Source of the DNA: Nymphaea colorata
Lineage: Eukaryota > Streptophyta > Magnoliopsida > Nymphaeales > Nymphaeaceae
DNA length: 64,000 nt
NCBI RefSeq assembly: GCF_008831285.2
Contig: NC_045148.1
Location: forward strand, 10,669,001 to 10,733,000
Reading direction: 5' to 3'
Position 1 is the stretch's first letter, and each line of letters begins with the position of its first letter. Shown piece by piece: positions 1 through 12,499 of the stretch. The position numbers were made by a program, and so were the translations under genes. The notes under the pieces were generated by a model. That model was not told the origin of the DNA, searched no databases, and worked only from the letters and a program-made list of their open reading frames with translations.

Positions 1-31
1 TCGCTCTTGGTCGACCGATCCGGTGGTGGGG

Positions 32-1810
32 ATGATTCAGGGAGCGGCTTTGCGGCCGCCGATCTTGGGGCAGTACCACCTGAAGAAGTTCTGGCTGAAG
101 AAGAAGGAGATTGAAGATGCTGCCGAGGAGATGCTCAACAAGTCCGTCCTCCTCGTCGCCAACTCCCCCTCTTCTTCGCCGCCCTCATCCTTGCCTTCCA
201 TGTCCGCCACCCCCTCCGTCCAACTTAAGTGTTCTCCGCCTCCCTCCGCCGTTGCAGCCGTAGCGGAGGCTTCCCCGGCTGTGGAGGCACCCGTTTGCGG
301 CGATGGCGCCTCCGGATCGCCCTTGTCGGCGAGAGTCCAGAGCTCTAGGGACGCGGAGCCGCAGGGACGGCGAGATCCGGCGACCGTGAGCCCGAGATCG
401 ACGACGGCAGCTTGTGCTGACTGCAAGACGGAGAAGACTCCACTCTGGAGGAATGGGCCGCTGGGCCCCAAGGTCAGTGTCCTTGCCTCTTCTTCTTATT
501 GTCCTTCCCGTATCTCCGTTTGCCTGCTATAACTGTTACGACGAGGGGCTCGTCGGACGGCCGAGCCCCCCCTAGGGGCTTCTCCTTTGCCGTTTGTCGT
601 CACTTCTCCATATCGTTGGGCCGGAGATGCGCCCGATCCGGTCGTCCTGCGTCTCTGCGAACTCCGCCTGATGTTATGATCAACAATCCGCGCTCTACTT
701 CTTTGTTCCTCTTTGCTTAAGCTCTACCTCTTTTCGGTGCCTGTTTTCTTTTGGTTTGTTTCTCTTCTTGTTCCTGTATTTTCTTTTCTAGCCGTCGCTT
801 GGACAGACAGAGAGAGCGAGACAGAGAGACGGAGAGAAAGAGATGGAGGGACAGAGAAAGAGGACCTCCATTTTCTTCTTCCATGGGAGTGAAAAGGGGG
901 ATGTGCTCGGAAAAGCCCTAGCCAGAGGGAGAGGGTATTGTGCTGCTACTGGCTAGGGCTTTTCCGCCAGAAATCATGTGTCCTTTGCTGTTTCAAGTGA
1001 GGGATGGCAGAAGTGCCTCGTCATCCATGACCAGCGAGCTGACCCACGATAAGCGCCATCTCTCTGCGTCAAGAAGCACCGCTGTCTCGACCTGGCTCCG
1101 TCTGGGTCTGTGCTGGGTTCTTCTTCTGCAGTTGACTAGGGTCATACTCAAAACGTTTTTAACTTGTAATCCCACGCCTCTGCCTTGGTTCACATCCGGT
1201 TGTTGAAGAGGCGGTCTGGTTCCGTTTGGAAGACCTTAGTCAATGAGTCTAACAATGGCGGTGGGCTCTCTGTAGTTGTCAAGCAAGTGGGTCGCCGTTG
1301 GTGTAATACCCATGTCACCCAAGAACCCCAACTTGAGTTAATCTTGCCGAATCTCAGATTCTCAAGTGACAGAAATCGCCAAAGTGCGAGTTGATTCCAT
1401 CGAATCCTGAAACGAACCGCCAATGAAAGCGAGTTTGTTATAACAAGAATCGGTTCTAACTTCTAAGGAGCCCAAAAATCGGTTCGCTCCTTTAAGAAGT
1501 GTGGCCTTCGATAATGTTTCTGTCTCTGCATTTGCAGAGTTTAGTTTTGCCGTGCAAATGGGTTTTGGTTTGACGGGCTGACGGTTGTTATGCATTGTTA
1601 CAGTCCTTGTGCAATGCCTGTGGTATCCGTTACAAGAAGCTGGGAAAGCGCCAGGTGGGGAATCCGGCGACGGCACCGGAGGCGGTGGTGGAGGGAATAG
1701 AGAAGAAGAGGAAGAAGAAGATGATGGCGAAGAGGTGGATGAGGGATGAGGAGGAAGGGGCTCTGCTCCTCATGGCTCTCTCTTCTCGGCAGCCGCTTTG
1801 GACCCACTGA
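32..1810 (+). CDS. LLM-domain B-class GATA transcription factor
   Basis: Two exons: 32-472 and 1604-1810, with a 1131-bp GT-AG intron in phase 0 (donor GTCAGT, acceptor TTACAG). The spliced product is 215 aa from the ATG at 32. The single class IV zinc finger starts near residue 128 as C-x2-C-x18-C-x2-C (CADC ... CNAC) and is split by the intron right after GPLGPK, as is usual in plant GATA genes. The C-terminus carries GALLLMALS, the LLM signature of the GNC/GNL/GATA15-17/GATA23 group. Known members bind GATA motifs in the nucleus and act in greening and in cytokinin, light and GA responses; the target here is unknown. The N-terminus (residues ~10-37, ILGQYHLKKFWLKK plus an acidic helix) is not one I recognise from B-GATAs. 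The frame is open to the left window edge, so the true start may lie upstream. Confidence 0.85.
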
Positions 1811-2131
1811 CTCAGATGTTTTTCTTTTCATCAGTTCACGGGGAATGGCTGAAGTCGGCCGAGCGATGGGGGACGCCGCCATCTCCTGGTGAAGCTTTTG
1901 CGTTCTTTTCTTTTTTGGTTCTGCTCGAGCAGATGCGTAACCTGATACATGTAGCAGCTACTGCGAGTTGGGAAGAACTGAACTGCAAGCCGTTGAATCC
2001 TCATTTCTTCTTTTAGGCATGCTTTTTTGTATGTTGATCTCTCATATTTTTCCTTTTCCTGGTCCCCATGTTCTCATGCCTCTTCTTGTAACTTTTGTCG
2101 CATTGTACCCCTTGTGAAATAATGTCAACCC

Positions 2132-2134
<3 letters not shown>

Positions 2135-2162
<28 letters not shown>
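2135..2162. repeat. (CT)n microsatellite
   Basis: Uninterrupted CT dinucleotides downstream of the GATA gene. Similar CT/GA runs recur throughout the window. Confidence 0.95.
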
Positions 2163-2166
<4 letters not shown>

Positions 2167-3152
2167 TTTTTTCATTTCTACCAAACTGCAGCCAAATGTG
2201 AAGACTTTATGAAATCATCGATCTCTTTCGTTCCTATAGTGATCATATACAGATGAAGTTGGTTTGATCCACAACCAAAAAGGTATAGTGTTGATTTCAT
2301 TCTGACATGATGATGATGTTAATACAAATTATACAATGTTGCGTATGTGTTGGTAAATTGTTTAAGACAGGTCTTACCGAATGACCAAATCCTTTCATTC
2401 CGATCATAAAAACCTGCCGATACTGATCAATGCGGAGGACAAATAATAATCGATCGAAATAAAACTAATAACGTTTGCTTTAAAGTAAAGAACAGAAGAA
2501 GGGATATACCTGCAACTGAACGTGAGGAAAAATAATGGGTAACTAGTTGGGTCGGAACATTTTACAAGAAGCATCATCATTTTCAAATAAGGATGCATGA
2601 AGATTAAATGTTTGGCTCCACATCCACGTTGTTGATATCGGTATTGAAGATGAACGGTTTTAAAAATTATAATCTGACTAGTCTATGATTTATATCTGTA
2701 TAAAAACTGATCTAGATTAACTAAAATGTTTTGTGCTAAGAGAAGTAAGCAGCTGGTTGCTAGTTTAAGTCCGCCGCCTCTTGCTTTTGCCACATGTTAT
2801 GACCTCAAGGGGCTGGGTGGTAACAAAAATAGTATGTTACTGTTCCTTGTATTTGTCCTCAAAATTGAGGCAGATTCATCGAACACTTTTAATAATTGTA
2901 TAACCCCAAAATGTATGTGAGCCATCAAAACCCAATCTGAGGTCCACAAGCTTAGGCTGCATTTATTTCCCCTCGGATTGTGGGGACCTTAAATCAGCAT
3001 TCCATGAAATCCACTGTTCAAGGAGACAAAATAAATTTTAGGAGCATGCAGCAACATAGATCCACTATTTAAACATAATGAAATTTACGAACATGCAGCA
3101 ACATAGATCTCATATCCACATGCTTGTTAAAAACCTTGGATTTGAGGCCCAA

Positions 3153-3210
3153 TTAAAAACCACAGAGCTGAGATCCACAATTTAAAAACCACAGAGCTGA
3201 GATCCACAAT
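3153..3210. repeat. Perfect 29-bp tandem duplication
   Basis: Two identical adjacent 29-bp units, 3153-3181 and 3182-3210, each containing CACAGAGCTGAGATCCACAA. The lack of any mismatch suggests a recent slippage or duplication event. Confidence 0.9.
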
Positions 3211-3409
3211 AAAGGGGGATTATACAAGAGGAGCTGGGATCAGCGGTGATCTGCTTTGGTGTACATGAAATAACCTCAAAGTTTGAAATCTGCACTGTGT
3301 AGGACTCACTATTTAAACAAATAGTTAAAAGAAGAAGAAGAAGGGGGGTTTGAATCTTGAAATAATCGGATTTGAAATTGTAAGTAAACCTAATATCTCA
3401 CATCTCAGC

Positions 3410-3605
3410 ATGGTAAGGCCAGAAATTTTTCATGAATGGGGCCAAATTAAAGTTTCTAAATTTTAACTAGGACAAAAATATCATTTTTAATAATTTTTAT
3501 ACAAAACAAGTGAACTTTTATAAAATTTACATGTAAAATTTTTAAAAGAATTTTTTTGAGGTGGAGTCAAGGCCCATGAAGGCTCTACCTTGGTTCCGCC
3601 CCCGG
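3410..3605 (+). repeat. Dispersed repeat, copy 1
   Basis: Shares a long block with the reverse complement of about 54840-55010, including TAAAGTTTCTAAATTTT, a tract resembling AAATATCATTTTTAA and AAATTTACATGTAAA in the same order. This marks a dispersed non-coding element of unknown class. It ends in GGCTCTACCTTGGTTCCGCC, which resembles the 'ggctctgccac' ends seen on other short repeats in this window. Confidence 0.6.
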
Positions 3606-5155
3606 CATATGAGGTAAATAAACATAGCTTATTCCCGAGAAGGTTGATGTAATGAACTGGACAAAGGAAAGTAGATAGTTAGTCTCTCTTTTTTTTATGC
3701 TCTTAGGGTGTGAACTTCTTATTTTACAAAATATAGAACATTGATGTGCAAGTTGAAGCATGGCGAGAGCATCACCTTGAAGTACGAAAAGCAAGCTTAG
3801 TACCCAAGGGGATGGAGGAAGGGTGTGAGTTTCAATTCTTTTGTTTGATGGTAGGTGAAAAGCTCCTTTTACTCATCAAACAAATAACCTTGGAAAAGGT
3901 GTATTCAACCAAGGACCAAGGACCAGCATGCATTTTTTCTGTCCCAAAAAAATACAGTATGCATATAGCTACTGTAAGAGCCGAACATATTACTGTAAGA
4001 GCCGAACATATTTCTTTTATTTTTTTTGAATTTTAGAAAAGCACAAGTTGTCTTTTGAGGGAGCTGTTCAGAATATTTCACATGCAGTTGCTTGAATTGA
4101 ACGCAGAAGGCCCTACTTTTCAATTTCAGTCTCTTGTTTGTGGTGTACATTGAGACCCTTTTTGTGACAAGAAAAGATCATCCACGGGGCCCTTAACCTG
4201 GATAACTTATCTAGGATAAAAAAGTTTTGCACCTTCAAGTCCCACTTTTTGACCTCTAAAAAGCCTTGTCACTGAGAAATCATCCTAGATAGCTCAGTGT
4301 ACGTTTGAATAGAATATGCAAATCACTGACATTCTTTGCGAGAAGTGAAAAATGTCTCATATACATCGAACACCCTCGCCGTTTAAATGTTCTTTTTTTG
4401 CATTTTTTTCAATAAGCTTCTTGGGTTTGGCTAGATTTGCAATCTAAAATCACACTTCAGTATTCATTTATTTCATTTGATTTCTTATATTTTAACAAAA
4501 GGATCAGTGAAAAAAAAAAATCTTATTCGGATACTAGAGAGGGTGACGACTCCCCAAGATCCCCATTCCCACTGCCTCTAGCTCTTAGGCTGCAGTATCC
4601 ACAATAACAGCTAACTTCCAAAATTTTATAGAAAACTCTATAGACTTGTATATGGGTGAATTATGATGCACATAATTTTTCCTTTTTTTGCTTTGGCTCT
4701 TCAAAATATGGTTAACAAGTACCAATGTTGGTCTTATGAGCTGATCCGATTTTTCATGTCTAAATTTACATAAGATTAGATTCTAAAATCAATTGGAACA
4801 ACTGGACAAACCAAAATTCCAACATCTCTGCTGGTTGGCGTACTATTCTAGCTCTTTGCACTTGGAAAAAAAAAGAGTTTAATTTATTTATTTTTTCATT
4901 CAGTAAAAAAATAATGTAAAACGATCAGCCGATCTATGCGTGTCGGCTGTCCCAAATCATCGTCGTTGTCATTTTGAAATCACCTTCGTTAATCCGTCCA
5001 GAAAAAGTGAAAATGAGAAACAAGGGGGGTAAATACTGAGCTCAGGGGGTTGTGCTGTAGGTGTTGCATTTCCACGGCCCTCTCCTTCTCTCTCTCTCTC
5101 GTCAGGAGGGGGGAGAAAAGAAAAAAAAGAGAAAAGGGGGAACAATCCATCGGCC

Positions 5156-8100
5156 ATGGCGGATGGTAACGCCAGTAGCGTCGACGCCGGGAGATGGAGA
5201 GACCTGGACAAGCTGCTCCTTCGTCCAGGGCATCTCGTTGGTCAGAACTTCGAACCAGGGGCCGAGGTGATTCTTCAGTATTCTTGCCTTCGCCGCCGCA
5301 TTTTCAGATGTCTTGCCTCGTCTCATGTTTCTTGTCTTCTGTCTTTTTCTTCCGTTTGGTTTTAGTCTTTTTTTGTGTTTTTTCCCCTGCCCTTTTCCTA
5401 ACCGGGAACCCCATCTTTGGTTTTTGAATCATAACGATGGTGGGCGCCATTATGGGCATCTAGTGATCGTTTCTGCCTTGTTCTGGTTCTTACGGGAAGT
5501 CTTGATGAGCGAATTCCGATGTTGGTTAGTGAGAGGGTTTTCTGTTGGTGTTGAATTTAGTTGATGGCAGGTGGTGTCTTCTTTTTCACTACCGTACGTA
5601 GCAGGTTTATTACCTATGTGATGTTTTAAGTGGGGGAATTGTGCGGTTGACAGCATTGTGAATAATTGTGACTTGGGTCTTTGGAATCTGCAGTTAAGAG
5701 ATGATCTTCAGGCGTATGTGAAGGTCTTGGTGGTGGGTGCTGGAGGGTTGGGATGCGAATTGCTTAAAGACTTGGCTCTTTCGGGTTTTCGGAACCTTGA
5801 AGTTATAGATATGGACAGAATTGAAGTCTCTAATTTGAACCGGCAATTCCTTTTCAGGTTCGTGAGCCAAGCTTGTTTTTTGTTCTTATTCATATTCTTT
5901 ATCGTCGCACGTCTTAGTTACTGTTGCTATAGCCATCGTCTCTTTTCTAGTTCTTTTTGAAGTTTTGTAGCATGGGAATAGCTCTTGTTACTTTGGGCTT
6001 ATCTGTATTTATAAATTATAGGATTTACGTGAGGAGTTATTGAGCTTTTCTTTTTTGACAATCATCTTTGGAACTAGCTTCCCCATGGGTACAGATCTAG
6101 ACACCCCTTGGCTGAGATGAGAGAGCTGTTCCTCTTTGCAGAAGAAAGTTGTTAATCTGATTGCCTTTTCCAGAAGAGAATTACGCCCTCCAATGAATCT
6201 TTTATGTCAAGTTGTCAACTGAAAGCAGTTGGGTTAACAAACATGATGGTTTCTATGGGTTTATCCATCTACTCATCAATCTTTTCCTGAGAATCCTAAT
6301 ATAAATTTCCTTCAGGGAATTTTTTTGTGTTGCCTTATAAAAGGAATATGACTGAATCGGTAATCAATGATGATTTATTCTCTTCACTGCAACGACGGAA
6401 TGCATTTAATGGTTTGTATTAAAGAAGAAAGTTATGATGAATGTAGCTTCAACTGATACCTACGGAATAAAGAAGAAAGATATTGCAAGTGTGCCTTCAA
6501 CTGATATTTTTCTTGGTGTGTCTTGTTGTACTTGTCTGTCTTGTTATTTGTTTCCTTCATCATCGAATTGGATCTACTGTCCTTGTTACCTTCTAGTTTT
6601 CAATACTTCAGCTATTTATCTGGAGTTTGGAGGGCATAATCTATTCAATCTCCTTTTTATGTCCTGAATTCGTGACCAGTTAAAAGAAATGACACTTTTT
6701 GGCCATCAGAATTCTTATGTTAATGTCCTGAGATTGATATAGTTTTGATGGCATTTTGGTCAAAAATTAAAATGACATTTTTTTGGGGCTCTGTTCGTTG
6801 TTTACTGTCATGAAATTCCTCTTGCGTGTTTTCATTAATTTGTGTTTCTCCTATGTGATATGTGATGCCATTTCTTGAAGGATCTTTCCTCAATAAGGGG
6901 CTTTGTGTTGTAGGCTCGAGGACGTTGGAAAGCCAAAGGCTGAGGTGGCTGCATTGCGTGTTATGGAGCGTGTAAGTGGGGTGAACATAGTTCCCCATTT
7001 TTGTCGGATCGAAGATAAAGATATAGAATTCTATAGTGATTTTAATATCATTGCACTTGGTCTTGACTCTGTTGAGGCACGAAGTTACATTAATGCTGTG
7101 GCCTGTAGTTTCCTTGGTATGTCGTTGCTTACGCAGTAACCATTTTACACATGCATCCTGTTTTTCTTTGTGCCTTGATGACATTTTTATCCCATATACC
7201 TTTTTGAATTGGGTGTTTGTTGGATTGCATAGACATTCGTTCAGTTATTATCCAATATAACATCTTTGTCTATTCACATTTCCCAGTTATTTTATGGGGT
7301 TGGATGTGTTGCCATGTGGTATGTTGTTCTGAGGTACTTTATAGTGCTGTAAAAATAAAAATTTTTATCATCGCATATGTTATCTGCATGGGTTGCGACA
7401 CATCTGCGAAGTGAAAGTGTTCTTGCTTATAGTGTAGAAACTATAAAAGTTTTTTACTGCTATGCAGAAGGCCCACTGTTGACCTTGTTAGCTTCGTACC
7501 ATGATCAGATGATCCATATATCTGTTATACTGTTATATCCAGCAGAAATTAAGGAAACAAAAGCTTTAACCAGCCAGGTTTGAGCCTGCACCGAAATATC
7601 ACTATTGTCTTCCTATATCTCCCACACTACCTGCCAGCGGCCAGTTAGGAATCAACAAACAATTTAGAGCTGCTGATCATAGAGACTCATTTGCACTGGA
7701 GTGTTTTGTAGAAGCGATTATTCACAACTATTTTTGTGGATTCCCTTCCATTCCTCTCAAATGGTATAATTTAGAACTGCTGATCACATAGCCACTTGCA
7801 CTGGAGACTTTGTAGAAGCGATTATCCACAACTATTTTTGTGGATGTTCCCTTTTGTTCCTCTTAAATGCTTTGACATAGTGGTCTGGCTGTCAACCTTC
7901 TGGAGATGCTAGTTGGCAAGTTTGTCATGATTATCCTTCTGTCATAGTCCCGTATGGCCATGGTTCTCAAAGAAAAAAGTTTAATTTAGGAAAGTGCCGC
8001 AAAAGAACTTGACTAAGAAAATTTTTGATTCAAGAAAGAAAACATGGTTTCTTACAGAACAGTATGGAAAATGAGTAAACTTTTGTTTGATAAAAATAAT

Positions 8101-9709
8101 TATTCCTGGATTACAAAATTTTCCTTGTGGCTGAGCTCTGTCAATGGTCATTATCGTCCAGCAGAAGATTTTTGCTTCTAGAAGAAAGCATGGCTCCCAC
8201 CGAAAAGTATGGAAAATAAATAAACTTTTGTTTGACAGAAGCAAACTTTCCTAGATTACAAAATTTTCCTTGTTGTTTAGCTCTAAATCTGCTTAAAGTT
8301 ATCGGATTTCTTGTTCCTCCTTCATATGTAATAATACAATTACTGCAGGTGCATCATTTCTGGGAGAACATTGTTTACTTGCATTAGAGTTTTGACGCAT
8401 CTGTGTTGGTTCTCTAATTCTTGATGGCCTGCTTGTTATGTTTTGAAGGTTCTGAACAAACACATGTTGCTAATTTTGTGTTATAAATATTGTTGGAAAT
8501 TTAGAGTATGATTCTGAGGACAAACCATGTGAAGAAACTATAAAACCCATGGTGGATGGTGGAACCGAAGGCTTCAAAGGTCATGCTCGAGTTATCTTGC
8601 CAGGAATTACGCCGTGTTTTGAGTGCACAATTTGGCTTTTTCCTCCTCAAGTGAAATTTCCATTATGCACGCTGGCTGAAACCCCAAGAACTGCTGCCCA
8701 TTGTATTGAGTATGCTCACTTGATTAAGTGGAACGAGGTACGCTATAAACATCTGGAGGGCCCTCTGCTGTCTTTCACAGAATCCATCAATGACTTTCGT
8801 TAATTCATCATTTTTTGTAGGAACACAGTGGAAAGCCTTTTGATGCAGATAATCCAGAACATATGCAATGGGTTTACTTGCAGGTCCAGTTTTTCCTTTT
8901 TCCTTTTCTCAATTACAATATTGCCCAATTGCTTGCTAAGTTACTCTAACCATGCAGGCCCTCAAGAGAGCTGAACTCTTTGGTATTAGTGGTGTTACAT
9001 ATTCCTTCACACAGGTAAAAGAATTGTTATTTTTTACTGTTTTCTGATCCTTGATACTTCTAGCATGTCCATTTAGATTTTTTGGTCGTTTATAACTTCT
9101 CCTTTATCCTTTGGAAACAACTAAGGGAAAATTTATTAAGGATATAGCCAGCTAAGTCACATGGGTACTTCAGTCAGGTCCACGTACCCGTGTCGCCGTA
9201 CCCGTACCCAAAATGGGTACTTTGACACTTGGGTACTTATAGATCCAAACTGCTTAATTTTATTTTGATTTAATTTTTTCCACCTTACTTTTTATTCTAT
9301 TCTTTAGACGTGAAAATTCGATTGATGTTTATATTTGACTAGGGGGCTCTTTGGTTGTCCATATGTTTAAAGTTTTTTATAGCTTTCTTAAACACACTGC
9401 TGCAAGAGCCGTTGATATATATTTTCTATGTTATTTATTTGTTTATGTTGATGTATATTCTTTATTTTGATACATATTTTCTAAGTATTTATTATTGTTT
9501 ATATATATATACGGCCGTACCCCCGCACCCGAGTTTTTTGAAAATGTTCAGTACCCGTACCCGCACCGGCACCCGTACTCGTACCTATGTGACACAGATA
9601 GCCAGCCATGGTAGTTATCAGATTTCATCATTGCTGTTTTCTCATTTCATGTTTCTTAATATTTAACAATCTTTATTACATCTTATTATGTGCTCCCTCT
9701 CCCTCTCTT

Positions 9710-9762
<53 letters not shown>

Positions 9763-11476
9763 TTTATTCTGGATCTTTTTACTGGAAATGTCTTGGCTAG
9801 GATTGCTTTATTGTACAATTGGTTAACACTTTGGTTAATTTATGGTTCTTCTTACGTTAGAAGAAACATATCATATGTTTGCTCTGTGCTTTTTCAGGGT
9901 GTTGTGAAGAACATTATCCCAGCAATTGCATCTACAAATGCTATTATATCTGCGGCCTGTGCACTTGAAGCCTTGAAAATGGCAACAGGATGCAGCAAAA
10001 CACTGTCCAACTATCTAACGTATGTAATTCTCCTTATATTTTGTTCATGAGAAGATGTACAATTAGGGAGGCCCTGTACACCATGAGCAATGCATCTGCA
10101 CCTGTAAAGGAAAGTTTCGTCTTGAATGTAAATTCTAAAAGTTATAAGAAGTATTTGCAACCTACATTAAAGAGCTTGACATTTGCGTTATTTTGATTAA
10201 CATAAACAAACACCTGAAAAAAAACTGCAAAAAGTTCAAGAACTTAATGTATACTAATACAATAAAACTATCCAGCTAAAGATAAAGATAAAAAAAATGT
10301 AAAGTTAATGGGATCATGGTGATTACGGCAACCACAGGACTAAATGTGTCCAAGGAAGTGCCATGTGGTCGTTGGCGTTCCAATTTTGTATGTCCCAACA
10401 TGGGGCACATGCATGTCCATGTGGCTTTGACTGATATTACATGGTCTCTAATTTGCATTTTTCCAGCAGCCTGAGCCATTTAAGTAGATCTAGTTTTGTA
10501 GGTATAATGGCGTTGAAGGACTTCATACAAAAGTAACTGAGTTTGTCAAAGACAAAGATTGCCTCGTCTGTGGCCCTGGTATTCCTATTGAGTTGGACCC
10601 TTCAACCACTCTACAGATGGTATCTATTCCGAATCTCCACTTAAATTGTCTTTGTTATGTTGTTGCTTGATATGCAAATCATTGTAACTTATACGTAATA
10701 AGGCATATATCTTGACTTTTCTAATTCTGAAATATCTTTTTATATTATATGTTACTGAGAGCTGTAACCTTGTACTATACAGTTATATCCTTTAATCTGT
10801 CACAGTTCTATGTTTACTGGCATTGTTTCCCAGTCCCTTTGCTTCTTTTTCCATCGTCAGATGCCTGCTTCCTGGCCCCCGAGGCATGCTTCATAGGCAT
10901 GTTTTTTTATCATATTTGCTTCTTGATTTTTGATCTGCAAACAGATGTTTAGGTTGTTTATGTTTGTTTCTTTTGTTGTTTATACTTTCATGCACTACTA
11001 ATTGAAGGTTAGTCACCTATTTGTGGTTATCTTGTCATGTCAGCTTTGTTAAATAGCATTGATTTCACTGTCTCTTAGCCTCTCCTCTCAGTAACCTTCT
11101 CCCATGCAAAAGCTTTACTTAGGTTGGTAGGATTCTCACATTGCTGGTTTTGAAGCATACATAATGTAACCAAGTCTTCACTAAATTATAATGGCTATAA
11201 TGATTTGCATGTTCGGTGGCCGTTCACGTTGGCTATGCCATGCTGTTCTTTTGGTTCGAGCCAGTTTGGTCTTGGGCTAGTGGTCCAAGCCTAAGGTTTC
11301 ACCTTTGGTTAATGTAAAAAATGAGCTGAGTCATTGATAGCAAACATATTCATGGATACAAGAAACTCGTGCACTGGCAGGACTGAATATAGGTAGCAAG
11401 AAGTAATGCAGACATTGAGGTGTGAAAAAATCTCAGCGAAGCTTCGGTTTTGGAGTGTGTTGGATGCCCCCGAATA

Positions 11477-11532
<56 letters not shown>

Positions 11533-12499
11533 TTCAAAGTGGCACAAAAAAAAAAAAACTGCATTTTGACCTGCATTGATTCAGGTAGGTTAGTTCTGAT
11601 TCTCCTTCGTGTCTTTTCTGAGTTGCCCATGAATTTTCAGTGAGAATAAAAATGTATGTGGACTATTTTTTTTAGCAACTGAAATTCTTAGAATCTATCA
11701 TATTATTTTGCACCTGTGCAAACTATCTATAACTTGATGTTGATTTTAGCAGGGGTGAAACTGCCCTGAGTACTTTGATGTAAATTTGGGATCCTTGGCA
11801 AATTCTCTTTTGGTCTCAGTAACATGGTTGTGATTGGATTATTCTATGAAGTTCATAAAAAAAGGTACTCTTATTTGAATTCCAGAAAAAGAAAATGCAA
11901 GGCAGCCTTTTTGAACATTTTTCTCAAGCGTTCTATGATTTGACAAGATTGTCTCTGCTATTTTTGTTCAAAGTGCTAACAAGAAAGATCCAACTAGAAA
12001 GATTATGAAGGATTGTTTTGCTTTGAATTATAAATAATATGTCGTAACTTCTTTCTATGACACAATGACTTTTGAATTGAGAATGCTTGTTTGCATAAGG
12101 CGGTTGTTTTTCAGTCTGTATTGTGGCTTAGCTATTGTGCAGTAGAAACTTTCACAAGTTTAAGGGTGTCTTTTTGTATGCTAACAGCATTTTTTCATTG
12201 TGATGCAGTTTATTGATCTCCTTGGAGAACATCCAAGACTGTTCCTACAAAAACCAAGTGTGGCATATCGAGGCAAAAATCTATACATGCAGGCGCCGCC
12301 TGTATTGGAAGAAATGACAAGATCAAACCTGCAGCTCCCTCTTTTTGAACTGATGGACACAGTCCCAAAGGATGTTGTCCATGTCACTGGTATGACAAAA
12401 GTCAATGACAGGAAGACATCGTGCGTTAGAAAATTGCGAGTTATCTTCAAGGGGATCAGAGATGGGATTACAGATATGGATACTTCATCAACTGTGTGA
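5156..12499 (+). CDS. ECR1: NEDD8-activating enzyme E1 catalytic subunit (ECR1/UBA3)
   Basis: Nine exons: 5156-5266, 5694-5857, 6914-7116, 8505-8737, 8821-8883, 8958-9014, 9898-10019, 10502-10619 and 12209-12499, all GT-AG and all in frame, giving 453 aa, the size of Arabidopsis ECR1. With its AXR1-type partner the enzyme adenylates NEDD8/RUB, carries it as a thioester and passes it to the E2 for cullin neddylation. Visible features are the N-terminal [11 protein letters not shown] segment, nucleotide-binding GAGGLG (residues 52-57), the [19 protein letters not shown] block, the active-site cysteine in [11 protein letters not shown] (about Cys214), zinc-binding CFEC and CLVC pairs, and a C-terminal ubiquitin-fold domain for E2 binding (from about residue 356). 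The start ATG matches family N-termini. Introns 3, 6 and 8 are long and repeat-bearing, but no coding defect is seen. Confidence 0.96.
7661..7870. repeat. Degenerate ~107-bp tandem duplication in ECR1 intron 3
   Basis: Copies at 7661-7767 and 7768-7870 share TTGCACTGGAG, GTAGAAGCGATTAT and CACAACTATTTTTGTGGAT in register, with scattered mismatches. It is non-coding and lies well inside the intron. Confidence 0.8.
8017..8285. repeat. Degenerate ~146-bp tandem duplication in ECR1 intron 3
   Basis: Copies at about 8017-8150 and 8164-8285 share AGTATGGAAAAT, TAAACTTTTGTTTGA and GATTACAAAATTTTCCTTG in the same order. It lies in the same intron as the 107-bp duplication but has unrelated sequence. 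Confidence 0.8.
9153..9597. mobile_element. MITE-like element in ECR1 intron 6 with 9-bp target duplication
   Basis: The direct repeat atagccagc lies immediately on both sides (9144-9152 and 9598-9606). Inside it, the ends are inverted: left GTCACATGGGTAC against right GTACCTATGTGAC, one mismatch over 13. Subterminal regions on both sides are packed with TACCCG/CGGGTA motifs. The element is 445 bp and has no transposase frame. A 9-bp duplication fits Mutator-type elements, while hAT elements give 8 bp, so the superfamily is uncertain. It sits 138 bp after exon 6 and 291 bp before the end of the intron, so splicing need not be harmed. Confidence 0.75.
9690..9760. repeat. (CT)n(AT)n compound microsatellite
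   Basis: A CT-rich run passes directly into about 15 AT units. It lies in ECR1 intron 6, just downstream of the MITE-like element. Confidence 0.95.
11477..11528. repeat. (GT)n(GA)n compound microsatellite in ECR1 intron 8
   Basis: About 12 GT units are followed without a break by about 14 GA units. Confidence 0.95.

Larger units (their letters stand above)
1811..5155. other. Intergenic region, no gene seen
   Basis: AT-rich sequence between the GATA gene and ECR1. It holds a CT microsatellite (2135-2162), a perfect 29-bp tandem duplication (3153-3210) and one copy of a dispersed repeat (about 3410-3605). Short open frames here lack conserved domains or exon-like codon usage. The last ~150 bases, with a CT-rich tract, probably include the ECR1 5' UTR. 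Confidence 0.6.
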
